Under the pieces are notes generated by a model. That model was not told the origin of the DNA, ran no database searches, and saw nothing but the letters and a program-made list of their open reading frames with translations. The position numbers and the translations under genes are program-made. Of a stretch of 54,643 nucleotides of DNA, positions 27,992-35,500 are shown piece by piece. Source of the DNA: Anaerovibrio sp. RM50 (GTDB lineage Bacteria; Bacillota; Negativicutes; Selenomonadales; Selenomonadaceae); contig NZ_JHWV01000017.1 in the NCBI RefSeq assembly GCF_000622005.1, positions 1 to 54,643 on the forward strand, given 5' to 3'. Each line of letters opens with the position of its first letter. Position 1 is the stretch's first letter.

Positions 27992-28861
27992 ATGGACGTT
28001 ATAGCATTTGTTGGTCCCAGCGGGACCGGAAAAAGTCATAGAGCTCTTTTGGTAGCCCACAATAATCAGGCGGACGCCATTATTGATGACGGCCTTTTTA
28101 TCAAGGACGGAAAGATTATTGCTGGTTCATCTGCCAAGAAGGAGCAGAACAAGGTGCTGGCTGTGAAGCGGGCGATTTTCGTGCTGCCGGGCCACGCCAA
28201 GGAGGTCAGCAGGGCCATAGAGGATACTCAGCCAAAGCGAATTCTTATTTTGGGAACCTCGGAGAATATGGTTATTAAAATTGCCAAGGCCCTTAATTTG
28301 CCGGAAATATCAAAATTTGTCCATATTGAGGATATTGCTACCCAGGGGGAAATGGACAAGGCGAGAAAGCACCGTCTGGAGCAGGGCAAGCATGTTATTC
28401 CTGTGCCTACCATTGAGCTGAAGCCTCATTTTTCCGGGTATCTTGTGGATTCATTGAAGTCAATGGTAAAACGCAACAATGAGCAAGAGCGCCGCCAGCG
28501 TCATTTGTTGGGGGAAAAGTCCATTGTACGTCCGATATTCAGCTATTATGGGAAGCTGATTATTGATGATTCCTGCATAGAGGCCATAGTACGAAAGATT
28601 CTCATCGACAGCGGCAAGGTAACCAAGGTGGCTGATGCGGAGGTTCGTCACGTTTATCGTGGAGATGGTGCTGTGGGCTATGAATCCCAAGGGGTGGAGC
28701 TGGACTGCTCAGTTATTATTTCCTATGGCAAGCATATTCCAACCTTGGTTCAGCAGATGCAGACGGAGATCAAAAAAGAGGTTGAACGCCTCACCGGCAT
28801 GGCTGTAAAAAAGGTTAATATAACCATTAAGGCACTCTTTGTGCAACCTAAGAACTTGTAA
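27992..28861 (+). CDS. P-loop ATPase fused to an Asp23/Gls24-like domain
   Basis: 289 aa. Residues 1 to about 165 form a small P-loop NTPase with Walker A GPSGTGKSH at 8-16. Residues about 185-285 resemble the Asp23/Gls24 envelope-stress fold: SYYGKLIIDDSCIEAIVRKI, then VELDCSVIISYGKHIP and MAVKKVNITIKALFV. I know Asp23 proteins as stand-alone, membrane-associated stress proteins in Firmicutes; here the module is a C-terminal partner of an ATPase. Function unknown. GGGGTGG precedes the start; last gene of the ymdB operon; a terminator follows. Confidence 0.82.
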   Translation: MDVIAFVGPSGTGKSHRALLVAHNNQADAIIDDGLFIKDGKIIAGSSAKKEQNKVLAVKRAIFVLPGHAKEVSRAIEDTQPKRILILGTSENMVIKIAKALNLPEISKFVHIEDIATQGEMDKARKHRLEQGKHVIPVPTIELKPHFSGYLVDSLKSMVKRNNEQERRQRHLLGEKSIVRPIFSYYGKLIIDDSCIEAIVRKILIDSGKVTKVADAEVRHVYRGDGAVGYESQGVELDCSVIISYGKHIPTLVQQMQTEIKKEVERLTGMAVKKVNITIKALFVQPKNL

Positions 28862-28890
28862 TTTAAAGGATATATTTTTAAGCATAACAA

Positions 28891-28926
28891 AAAGGGTTCT
28901 GCTATTGCAGAACCCTTTAATTTTTA
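28891..28926. terminator. Terminator between the Asp23 fusion gene and tRNA-Gln
   Basis: A perfect 12-bp stem (28891-28902 with 28907-28918), TATT loop, AATTTTTA tail on the plus strand. On the minus strand it follows the tRNA and also has a T-rich exit, so it may serve both. Confidence 0.85.
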
Positions 28927-28928
28927 TA

Positions 28929-29004
28929 TGGCAGGGGTAGCAGGACTCGAACCTACGAATGCTGGATTCAGAATCCAGTGCCTTACCAACTTGGCGATAC
29001 CCCT
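28929..29004 (-). tRNA. tRNA-Gln(CUG)
   Basis: A 76-nt class I tRNA with encoded CCA (28929-28931). Acceptor AGGGGTA (28998-29004) pairs with TACCCCT (28933-28939). Anticodon stem CTGGA/TCCAG around TTCTGAA gives CUG. T-loop TTCGAGT. Confidence 0.97.
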
Positions 29005-29068
29005 ATGCTGTTTTCACAACGATAATTAGTATAAGTGAAAGCCGGGGGCTTGTCAAGAATAATTTATT

Positions 29069-30709
29069 TTATTTCTTACGAAGGGTTGGGGAACAGGTAA
29101 GGTTTATTTCAAAGGTTCTCGGCCATGGGAAATAGGTATTTATCTGCATATCCGTTACGGCATATTCGGTATTTCCTGCGGTAAAGGAACTTTTAAAAGC
29201 CTTTGAGGCTTTATATTGAACAAGCCTTTGCTTCATGGTGTCTTCCATCATATCCACGGCCCATTTGTAGTTGTGCTCAAGATCAAGGTCATACACGTTA
29301 CTGTAGCCCTTTTTCCTCAGATTGTCATTTACCAGATCTATAATGTCTTTAAGATAATAGTAATCCTCGCAAATACGGTTGTTGAGATTGCAGATATTGC
29401 TGAATACTACCCTGTCATGTTCCGATGCTTCAGTAAGGGCGGAAAGGTATATTTCAGCCTGGGATATGGCCGTGCCTATGGAATTGCTGGCAGTATTCCA
29501 GCCAGCATAGGCTGTCAATGAATTTATAGGGTAGTTTTCCTTTATGAGAATTGGCAAAAGAGCCTCATGGGCGGTGAAGTTTTTGCTCAGATCCACCAAA
29601 GCCACCGGCTTCCCGTTTTGCTGATAGTTTAACAGCTTTTCTGCATTGGATCGTCGCCTGTCCATGGCTTCTTCATCGGTGGCACTTATAAAGAGAATAT
29701 AGTCAGCTTCCTCAGGGGTGCCCACAATCAGACTATGATGAAAGGCCAGGCGTTCTTCCGCTGTATCCTGATTGCTGATGGCCATATATGGCATTACTTC
29801 CCTGGCGGCCTTTTCGCTGCTGTAATCCACATATACCTTGAAGCTTTGGGCTTTTGATACAATGTTGGTCAGTATGGACAGAGCCACCTCATCGGCACCG
29901 TGCAAAATGGACAGTTTATCCTTTGGAATTTGCTTCTTGTCTATATAGTGCCTGAAATCCTTGAGCTTCAGATTCGGCAGGCTGAAAATTTCTCCGTCAT
30001 CCTGTCCAAAGGTAAGATCCTCAAGGGTTTCATCGGCCACAAGGTTTGCCAGTTGGCAGTTAAGACGTAAATTTCTGTTGTATATGTCTTTATAGGCGTT
30101 TATTAGCGCCGAAGGGATTTCTGCCTCCAGCTTCTGTATTTTTTCCCCGGTTTCGGAAAGGGGCTTTTCATCGTATTTGTGAATCAGCCGGGACCATTCC
30201 ATCAGTTTTTTTCGGTCCTGATATTTTTCCACAAAATCCGGCGGATTCATACGGGGGAGAATAGAAAAGGCGTGGAGTTTGACATTTGGGTTATCAGCGT
30301 GAAGCTTTTTCAGATATTCCGACAGGGCGGCTATGTCCACATCGCTTACGGATTTATTTCTGGAGGCAATAAGCCCTCCATACAGGAGCTGGTCTATGGA
30401 AATGATAGCTTCATCACAGCTTTTTATTTCCTGGTTCAGCCATTCCTGCAGCTTTTTCCTGTCCCCGGGCAGGGTGTAGAAATCCATGGACTCGCTGGGA
30501 GGTATAATAACCTCAATGCCTGCGGTGCGGCCGTTGTCTGCCACCAGTTTTCCGCAGGGCGGGCGGCTGTCCAGAGGAACCAGCAATATCCTTTCGTTAA
30601 ATTCCGGCATCTGGTCAATTGTTTCTCCCTGTTGTTTCTGGGACATAAGGAACAGGGACCCCAGCAATATACATATTATTATTAAATATACGGGAATGTG
30701 TTTTTTCAT
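29069..30709 (-). CDS. DUF4127 family protein, membrane-anchored or secreted
   Basis: 546 aa. An N-terminal hydrophobic segment (PVYLIIICILLGSLFLM) acts as signal or anchor. DUF4127 marks: LLVPLDSRPPCGKLVADN near 43-60 and QLLYGGLIASR near 105-115. The family has no established function that I know. AGAGG precedes the ATG; a TATAAT (30745-30750, minus) lies upstream. It is isolated, opposite in direction to nearly everything else here, and has no terminator hairpin of its own before tRNA-Gln, so the tRNA could be its 3' extension or have its own promoter. Confidence 0.88.
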   Translation of the reverse strand: MKKHIPVYLIIICILLGSLFLMSQKQQGETIDQMPEFNERILLVPLDSRPPCGKLVADNGRTAGIEVIIPPSESMDFYTLPGDRKKLQEWLNQEIKSCDEAIISIDQLLYGGLIASRNKSVSDVDIAALSEYLKKLHADNPNVKLHAFSILPRMNPPDFVEKYQDRKKLMEWSRLIHKYDEKPLSETGEKIQKLEAEIPSALINAYKDIYNRNLRLNCQLANLVADETLEDLTFGQDDGEIFSLPNLKLKDFRHYIDKKQIPKDKLSILHGADEVALSILTNIVSKAQSFKVYVDYSSEKAAREVMPYMAISNQDTAEERLAFHHSLIVGTPEEADYILFISATDEEAMDRRRSNAEKLLNYQQNGKPVALVDLSKNFTAHEALLPILIKENYPINSLTAYAGWNTASNSIGTAISQAEIYLSALTEASEHDRVVFSNICNLNNRICEDYYYLKDIIDLVNDNLRKKGYSNVYDLDLEHNYKWAVDMMEDTMKQRLVQYKASKAFKSSFTAGNTEYAVTDMQINTYFPWPRTFEINLTCSPTLRKK

Positions 30710-30786
30710 ATTAGCCTCTGCTACATAATAATCTCTGCCTGTATATTATACCTTATCTGTATTAAATATACTCTCCAAAAGCAAAA

Positions 30787-30816
30787 GAAAAGGAAGCCAC
30801 GGGCAATGGCTTCCCT
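30787..30816. other. Intergenic hairpin, 30710-30996
   Basis: A 10-bp stem around GGAAGCCA/TGGCTTCC with a T-rich exit only on the minus strand. It sits in the 287-nt gap between divergent genes, where the rest is A-rich sequence without a convincing gene. Confidence 0.5.
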
Positions 30817-30996
30817 TTCGAGGGATGGAATATGAAAAAATGGGTTGTATAGCGATTTGCTATGGTCATATAATACTAAAGAAAAATGGAAAAACCATGG
30901 AAGACTATGGAAAAAACATGAAAATTTTAATATTTTTTGTGCTTCACTTTTGTGTTAGAATTATGAAGGATATTTTTAGTGTAACGAGGTTTATAT

Positions 30997-31590
30997 ATGC
31001 GTATAATTACTGGCTCTGCCAAGGGGTGCAATCTGAAGACACCCAAGGGAATGAACACCCGTCCCACCTCTGACAGGGTAAAGGAGTCCCTGTTCAGCAT
31101 TTTGGGCCGGGAGGTAGTGGGCAAGAGAATACTTGATATATTTGCCGGTACCGGCAGTCTGGGGTTGGAGTCCCTCAGCCGTGGGGCGGAGCACGCCTGC
31201 CTGGTGGATAAGGCTACGGCAGATATTTTGAAATACAATGCTGAGCATACCCGCCTGGCAGATAAAACAGAGATTTATAAGGGAGACGTATTTGCTATAA
31301 TGCAGCGCCTTTCCACCCAGGGGAAGGAGTTCGATGTGGTATTCTGTGACCCGCCTTATCATTTGGGCCTTTGGGAGAGAGCTCTTTCATGGCTGGATAC
31401 CAGTGATATTTTGGCTGATGATGCCCTGGTTATTGTGGAAATGGGCGGGGATGAGAATAATATTCCTGAGCTTTCCCACATGAAAATGCTGAGGAATCAG
31501 AAATATGGCAAAACAACCCAGATATGTTTTTTTGAGTATAAAAAGGCAGGTGTGGACAATGAGCACAGCGATTTTTCCGGGGAGCTTTGA
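30997..31590 (+). CDS. rsmD: 16S rRNA (guanine966-N2)-methyltransferase RsmD
   Basis: SAM-dependent methyltransferase, 197 aa. MRIITGSAKG at the start, RPTSDRVKESLFSIL, SAM motif DIFAGTGSLGLE near 48-59, catalytic DPPY near 118. Modifies helix 31 of 16S rRNA. It overlaps coaD by 32 nt; the rsmD-coaD pair is standard. Confidence 0.96.
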   Translation: MRIITGSAKGCNLKTPKGMNTRPTSDRVKESLFSILGREVVGKRILDIFAGTGSLGLESLSRGAEHACLVDKATADILKYNAEHTRLADKTEIYKGDVFAIMQRLSTQGKEFDVVFCDPPYHLGLWERALSWLDTSDILADDALVIVEMGGDENNIPELSHMKMLRNQKYGKTTQICFFEYKKAGVDNEHSDFSGEL

Positions 31591-32038
31591 TCCTGTAACA
31601 GAGGGGCATCTGGATATCATCAGACGGGCCGCAAAACACTTTGATAAGCTGGTGGTGGGAGTATTTAATAATATAAGAAAGAAGGCTTTTCTGCCTGTGG
31701 AGCTTCGGGTAAAGGCCCTGGAAGAGGCAGTGTCGGACATGGGCAATGTGGAAGTGGTGGCCTTTGACGGACTGCTGGCAGATTACATGACAGAAAACGA
31801 TATTCCCGTTATTGTCCGGGGACTTCGTTCCGTTACTGATTTTGAGTATGAGCAGGGGCAGGCCCAGATTATAAAGGATATTCACCCTGAGCTGGACACA
31901 TTTTTTTTGCTTACAAAACCCCAATATTCCTTCATCAGTTCTTCGGTTGTAAGAGAGATGTACAATTTTGGGGGAGATATTAGTAAATTGGTGCCGGAAT
32001 CCGTCCTAATAGCTATTGAACATTTTAACAATAAATGA
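31559..32038 (+). CDS. coaD: Phosphopantetheine adenylyltransferase CoaD
   Basis: Penultimate step of coenzyme A synthesis: pantetheine phosphate plus ATP gives dephospho-CoA. 159 aa. Nucleotidyltransferase motif GSFDPVTEGHLDI near 7-19 and SFISSSVVRE near 125. ATG 31559 sits inside the end of rsmD behind AGGCAGGTG. Confidence 0.97.
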   Translation: MSTAIFPGSFDPVTEGHLDIIRRAAKHFDKLVVGVFNNIRKKAFLPVELRVKALEEAVSDMGNVEVVAFDGLLADYMTENDIPVIVRGLRSVTDFEYEQGQAQIIKDIHPELDTFFLLTKPQYSFISSSVVREMYNFGGDISKLVPESVLIAIEHFNNK

Positions 32039-32082
32039 TATTCTTATAAGGTAGATTATTTTAAGAAAGTGGGTTTTGGCTC

Positions 32083-32601
32083 ATGGAAATGGAAATAGAT
32101 AAGATTTTAGAGGAAATTGAGAATTTGGTTGCATCTTCCAACCGGGTTCCGTTTTTGGATAAAGTAATGATTGATGATGTGGAGCTTTTCCGTCTGATGG
32201 ACGTTCTCAGGAGTGAACTCCCTCGTCAGATTCAGGAGGCTGGTGATATTGTCAGCCGCCGTGATGAGATTATCAGTGCAGCACAGATGGAAGCAGACCG
32301 TCTGGTGGATGGTGCGAAGCGTGAGGCCGATCAGACCATTGAGCGTGCCAATGCTTATGCTCAGAAGGCTGTAGATGAGAATGAAATCGTTGTCAGAGCC
32401 AAGGAACAGGAAAAGGCTATTATGGACCAGACCATGGCAGCAGCCCAGCAGATGAAGGCGGAGACTGAGCAGTATTCTACCCAGCTCAGAACCAGTGCTG
32501 ATGATTATGCCAACCAGATTTTTGACCATGTTTTGGATACTGTGGGCAGCGTACTGCAGGCTGTTCAGGAGGCAAAGGGCCAGCTCAACAATCAGCAGTA
32601 A
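32083..32601 (+). CDS. Coiled-coil protein of unknown function
   Basis: 172 aa. After a short N-terminal domain (DKILEEIENLVASSNRVP), residues about 50-130 are a continuous heptad-like, Glu/Gln/Ala-rich coiled coil reminiscent of ATP synthase b-subunits or DivIVA-type proteins. There is no membrane segment or nucleotide motif. Upstream AAAGTGGG is a weak ribosome site. It follows coaD by 44 nt and ends at a strong terminator, so it is probably cotranscribed with rsmD-coaD. Confidence 0.8.
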   Translation: MEMEIDKILEEIENLVASSNRVPFLDKVMIDDVELFRLMDVLRSELPRQIQEAGDIVSRRDEIISAAQMEADRLVDGAKREADQTIERANAYAQKAVDENEIVVRAKEQEKAIMDQTMAAAQQMKAETEQYSTQLRTSADDYANQIFDHVLDTVGSVLQAVQEAKGQLNNQQ

Positions 32602-32620
32602 TTTATATTGTGCTTTGTTC

Positions 32621-32648
32621 AGGATGTCGCGTATGCGGCATCCTTTTT
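32621..32648 (+). terminator. Terminator after the coiled-coil gene
   Basis: A 10-bp stem (32621-32630 with 32635-32644, one G-T pair), GTAT loop, then Ts. Confidence 0.88.
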
Positions 32649-32651
32649 GTT

Positions 32652-32680
32652 TTGAAGTTTCTCATGTTTTGGGGTATAAT
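32652..32680 (+). promoter_or_regulatory. ctsR promoter
   Basis: TTGAAG (32652-32657), 17 nt, perfect TATAAT (32675-32680). Confidence 0.8.
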
Positions 32681-32682
32681 AA

Positions 32683-32706
32683 AGTCAAATAGTCAATTAA
32701 TCAATT
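32683..32706 (+). promoter_or_regulatory. Tandem octamer operator at ctsR (putative CtsR autoregulation site)
   Basis: Three successive 8-mers, AGTCAAAT, AGTCAATT and AATCAATT, begin 2 nt after the -10 box and cover the expected transcription start. The first two match the clpB operator. The location suits a repressor. Confidence 0.68.
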
Positions 32707-32728
32707 AATTTTACAAGAAGGTGATATT

Positions 32729-33178
32729 ATGAGCAATATAGCAGATTTAATTGAAGAATATATCCTGCGTCGGCTGGCAGAACAGCAGAATGGGCAGGTG
32801 GAGCTGCGGCGTACAGATATAGCTGATGAGATTTCCTGTGCCCCGTCCCAGATAAGCTATGTGCTTAATACCCGCTTCACACATGACAAGGGCTTCGCCG
32901 TGGAATCCCGCCGTGGTTTGGGCGGTTTTATCCGTATTGTACGGGTGCCATTGCAGAATATTATTTATGAGGATATGATCAGCAAGATTGACGCTGATAC
33001 GGAATTCGTGGAAATAAAGGGCATGGTGCGCTATCTCATTCAGCATCAGATGATTAATTCCCGTGAGGGAGCCCTGGTAATCCAGGCCGCCAGCTGTGCC
33101 TATAACGGTATGGAAACAAAGGACAGGGTTAATTTGCTGAAGACATTGTTCATAACCCTGGCGGAATTTTCCCGTTAA
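32729..33178 (+). CDS. ctsR: CtsR heat-shock repressor
   Basis: 149 aa. Winged-helix N-terminal domain with IADLIEEYILRRLAEQQNG, the RTDIADEISCAPSQISYVLNTRF recognition region, and the CtsR glycine-rich wing SRRGLGGFIRI near 63-73. The C-terminal domain resembles that bound by McsB. CtsR represses clp genes at normal temperature. Classical partners mcsA, mcsB and clpC do not follow it here; a tiny membrane peptide and radA do. The promoter carries an octamer operator also found at clpB. Confidence 0.95.
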   Translation: MSNIADLIEEYILRRLAEQQNGQVELRRTDIADEISCAPSQISYVLNTRFTHDKGFAVESRRGLGGFIRIVRVPLQNIIYEDMISKIDADTEFVEIKGMVRYLIQHQMINSREGALVIQAASCAYNGMETKDRVNLLKTLFITLAEFSR

Positions 33179-33197
33179 ATGAATACGTGGAAGGACT

Positions 33198-33350
33198 ATG
33201 AGCAGAAATAAATTGGCCCCTGATGAGGGGGGTATCCTAAATAAAATTGTAAACTTTGGGCTTAGCTTTGGCATAGCGGTGGTGTGGCTCCTTAAGTCCG
33301 TCATAAAGCTGGCAGCAAGGCCCTTTGTGGGGAAAGGGAAACAGCAGTAA
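33198..33350 (+). CDS. 50-aa membrane peptide coupled to radA
   Basis: Starts MSRNKLAPDEGGILNKIVNF, with a hydrophobic central helix (FGLSFGIAVVWLLKSVI) and a basic C-terminus ending GKGKQQ. GGAAGG is positioned before the ATG. The stop overlaps the radA start (taATG), an arrangement seldom seen for chance frames. No family recognised. It lies where mcsA would be expected but shows no zinc-binding cysteines, so it is not a shortened McsA. Confidence 0.65.
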   Translation: MSRNKLAPDEGGILNKIVNFGLSFGIAVVWLLKSVIKLAARPFVGKGKQQ

Positions 33351-34729
33351 TGGCAAAATCAAAGACCATGTTTGTTTGTCAGGAGTGCGGCTATGATACT
33401 CCTAAATGGTTGGGGAAGTGTCCCGGCTGCGGACGATGGAACACCTTGGTGGAGGAGGTAATAAAGCCAGATAACACCAAGCAGCGGGGACTGAATTTGG
33501 GACTTTCAAATCAGAGCAAGCCATGTCCTATAAGCGACGTGGTACTGGAAAAAATGCCCCGTATAACCACTGGCTCTGCAGAATTGGACAGAGTGCTGGG
33601 AGGCGGATTGATACCAGGCTCCATGGTACTGATTGTGGGAGACCCGGGGATTGGCAAATCCAGCCTTACCCTACGGGTGTGTGCCAACGAGGCCAGGGAT
33701 GGCCGCAAGGTGCTGTATGTCACCGGAGAGGAAAGCGTACAGCAAGTTCGTATGCGTGCTGATCGTATTGATGCAGTTTCTGATGATCTGATGGTGGTCA
33801 GTGAGACTAATTTGGAGGTTATAGAGAAGCATATTCTGGATATTAAGCCGGAGGTGCTGGTCATTGACTCCATTCAGACTGTATTCCGTCCTGATATTCA
33901 GAGTACTCCCGGCAGCGTAAGCCAGGTGCGGGAATGTGCAGTGGAAATACTTCGGGTGGCTAAAACCAACGGCATCGCGGCCTTTATTGTGGGCCACGTT
34001 ACCAAGGATGGTACACTGGCGGGACCAAGGGTATTGGAACATATTGTGGATACAGTTCTTTATTTTGAAGGGGGCAACAATGCGGAATACCGTATGCTGC
34101 GGGCAATAAAAAACCGTTTTGGCAGCACCAATGAAATAGGTGTTTTTGAAATGCGTGATGTGGGGCTGGTGGATGTCTCTGATGCCTCAAAGCTGTTTTT
34201 ATCCGAGCGCCAGGACGAAAACGGCAGCGTAATCGTGCCCACGGTGGAGGGAACCAGACCTTTGCTGGTGGAGATACAGGCCCTGGTGGCCAAGACTCCC
34301 TATGTGCCTCCAAAGAGAATATCCGATTCGGTGGATTTAAAGCGTTTGCAGCTTTTGTTGGCAGTTCTTGAAAAGAAGGTTCATCTTGCCATGGGGGGCT
34401 GTGATGTTTTCGTAAAGGCAGCGGGGGGAATTCGTATTGATGAACCGGCGGCGGACCTTGGTATTTGCATTGCCATGGCCTCCAGCTTTGCCAGCCGTCC
34501 TCTGCGTCCTGCTACAGTGGCCTTTGGGGAGGTGGGACTCTCCGGGGAAATAAGGGCTGTCAGCCAGTCCGAAAACAGAGTACGTGAGGCAAGACGCCTT
34601 GGGTTCAGGAGTATCGTGCTGCCACAGAAAAATTACGAGCAGCTGCTGGCGGATAAAAAGTTTACGGATATGACGCTCTATGGAGTGTCCAATATAACGG
34701 AAGCTCTTAGCAGTGCTATGCCGAGATAA
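33350..34729 (+). CDS. radA: DNA repair protein RadA
   Basis: RecA-like branch-migration helicase, 459 aa. N-terminal C4 zinc finger (CQECGYDTPKWLGKCPGC), Walker A GDPGIGKSS near 94, the RadA-specific KNRFG motif near 251, and a Lon-protease-like C-terminal domain. Its start overlaps the stop of the 50-aa peptide by one base. Confidence 0.97.
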   Translation: MAKSKTMFVCQECGYDTPKWLGKCPGCGRWNTLVEEVIKPDNTKQRGLNLGLSNQSKPCPISDVVLEKMPRITTGSAELDRVLGGGLIPGSMVLIVGDPGIGKSSLTLRVCANEARDGRKVLYVTGEESVQQVRMRADRIDAVSDDLMVVSETNLEVIEKHILDIKPEVLVIDSIQTVFRPDIQSTPGSVSQVRECAVEILRVAKTNGIAAFIVGHVTKDGTLAGPRVLEHIVDTVLYFEGGNNAEYRMLRAIKNRFGSTNEIGVFEMRDVGLVDVSDASKLFLSERQDENGSVIVPTVEGTRPLLVEIQALVAKTPYVPPKRISDSVDLKRLQLLLAVLEKKVHLAMGGCDVFVKAAGGIRIDEPAADLGICIAMASSFASRPLRPATVAFGEVGLSGEIRAVSQSENRVREARRLGFRSIVLPQKNYEQLLADKKFTDMTLYGVSNITEALSSAMPR

Positions 34730-34853
34730 AATGAATCCTGCTTGTTTAAGATGACCCTATATCCGTTGTATATACCTGCTATACCTCCTTTGTATAGTGT
34801 TGACAGATATTTTTATATATGATAAACTATCGCTTTTTTAATGTTGATTTTTT

Positions 34854-34862
34854 TGGTATAAT
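34854..34862 (+). promoter_or_regulatory. Extended -10 promoter before carD
   Basis: TGGTATAAT, 37 nt upstream of carD. A TTGACA at 34800-34805 with TAAACT at 34823-34828 is a second candidate. No terminator is evident after radA. Confidence 0.5.
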
Positions 34863-34898
34863 TTTATTTGTAGAGGTGTCAATAGGGGGGGTGAATGT

Positions 34899-35390
34899 TT
34901 GCTGCAGATTGGTGACCGGGTAGTGTACCCGATGCATGGTGCTGGAGAAATCACCGGCATTGAAGAGTACGATGTTATGGGGCAAGGACAGATGAAATCC
35001 TATTATGTTATGGAAATGCCCATTGGCGGAATGAGAATTATGCTTCCTGCTGATAATATTGACAAGGTTGGTTTGCGGGAGGTCAGCCCTACAGACATGG
35101 TCGATCGGATTGAAGAAGTGCTGAAGGGTGATCCTGTTAAGGCTGTGGGAAGCTGGAATAAAAGATTCCATGCGAATCTGAACCGCTTGAAGACTGGTGA
35201 TATTTTGGAAGTAGCCGCTGTCCTCAGAAATCTCGTTCTTCAGGACAGAATCAAAAAAATATCCAGTGGCGAACGTCGCCTGCTGGATACGGCGAAACAG
35301 ATTTTTTTAACGGAAATGGTATATGTCCTGGATGGCACCATGGAGACGACTGAGGCATGGCTTCAGAAAATGCTCGCGCGAGATGAATGA
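34899..35390 (+). CDS. carD: CarD-family transcriptional regulator
   Basis: 163 aa. N-terminal RNAP-interaction (Tudor-like) domain: IGDRVVYPMHGAGEITGIEE, typical of CarD/CdnL/TRCF. Helical C-terminal DNA-binding domain (about 65-160). CarD binds the RNA polymerase beta subunit and stabilises open promoter complexes, often at rRNA promoters. The start is TTG with AGGGGGGG 8 nt upstream; nearby ATG and GTG codons are out of frame. It occupies the place of disA in the Bacillus radA-disA-yacL order. Confidence 0.92.
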   Translation: MLQIGDRVVYPMHGAGEITGIEEYDVMGQGQMKSYYVMEMPIGGMRIMLPADNIDKVGLREVSPTDMVDRIEEVLKGDPVKAVGSWNKRFHANLNRLKTGDILEVAAVLRNLVLQDRIKKISSGERRLLDTAKQIFLTEMVYVLDGTMETTEAWLQKMLARDE

Positions 35391-35417
35391 TTTTATGCTT
35401 GCAATGGAAAGGTTTTA

Positions 35418-35465
35418 GGCTGCGTTGCCATAACTATTGGTCATGGTACAGCAGCCCCTTTTCAT
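35418..35465 (+). terminator. Probable carD terminator
   Basis: GGCTGC/GCAGCC and CCAT/ATGG arms with a 4-nt internal loop between them, followed by CCCCTTTTC. Weaker than the others. Confidence 0.5.
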
Positions 35466-35500
35466 TTCATAAAAAATTATATTGAAAGGGGGTGAGAGAG

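Noticed and set aside
30825-31073. 82-codon plus-strand frame before rsmD
   Set aside because: A-rich low-complexity start, weak ribosome site and a 77-nt overlap with rsmD in another frame.
33198-33350. 50-aa peptide as a remnant of mcsA
   Set aside because: It has no CxxC motifs and is dominated by a membrane helix, unlike McsA.
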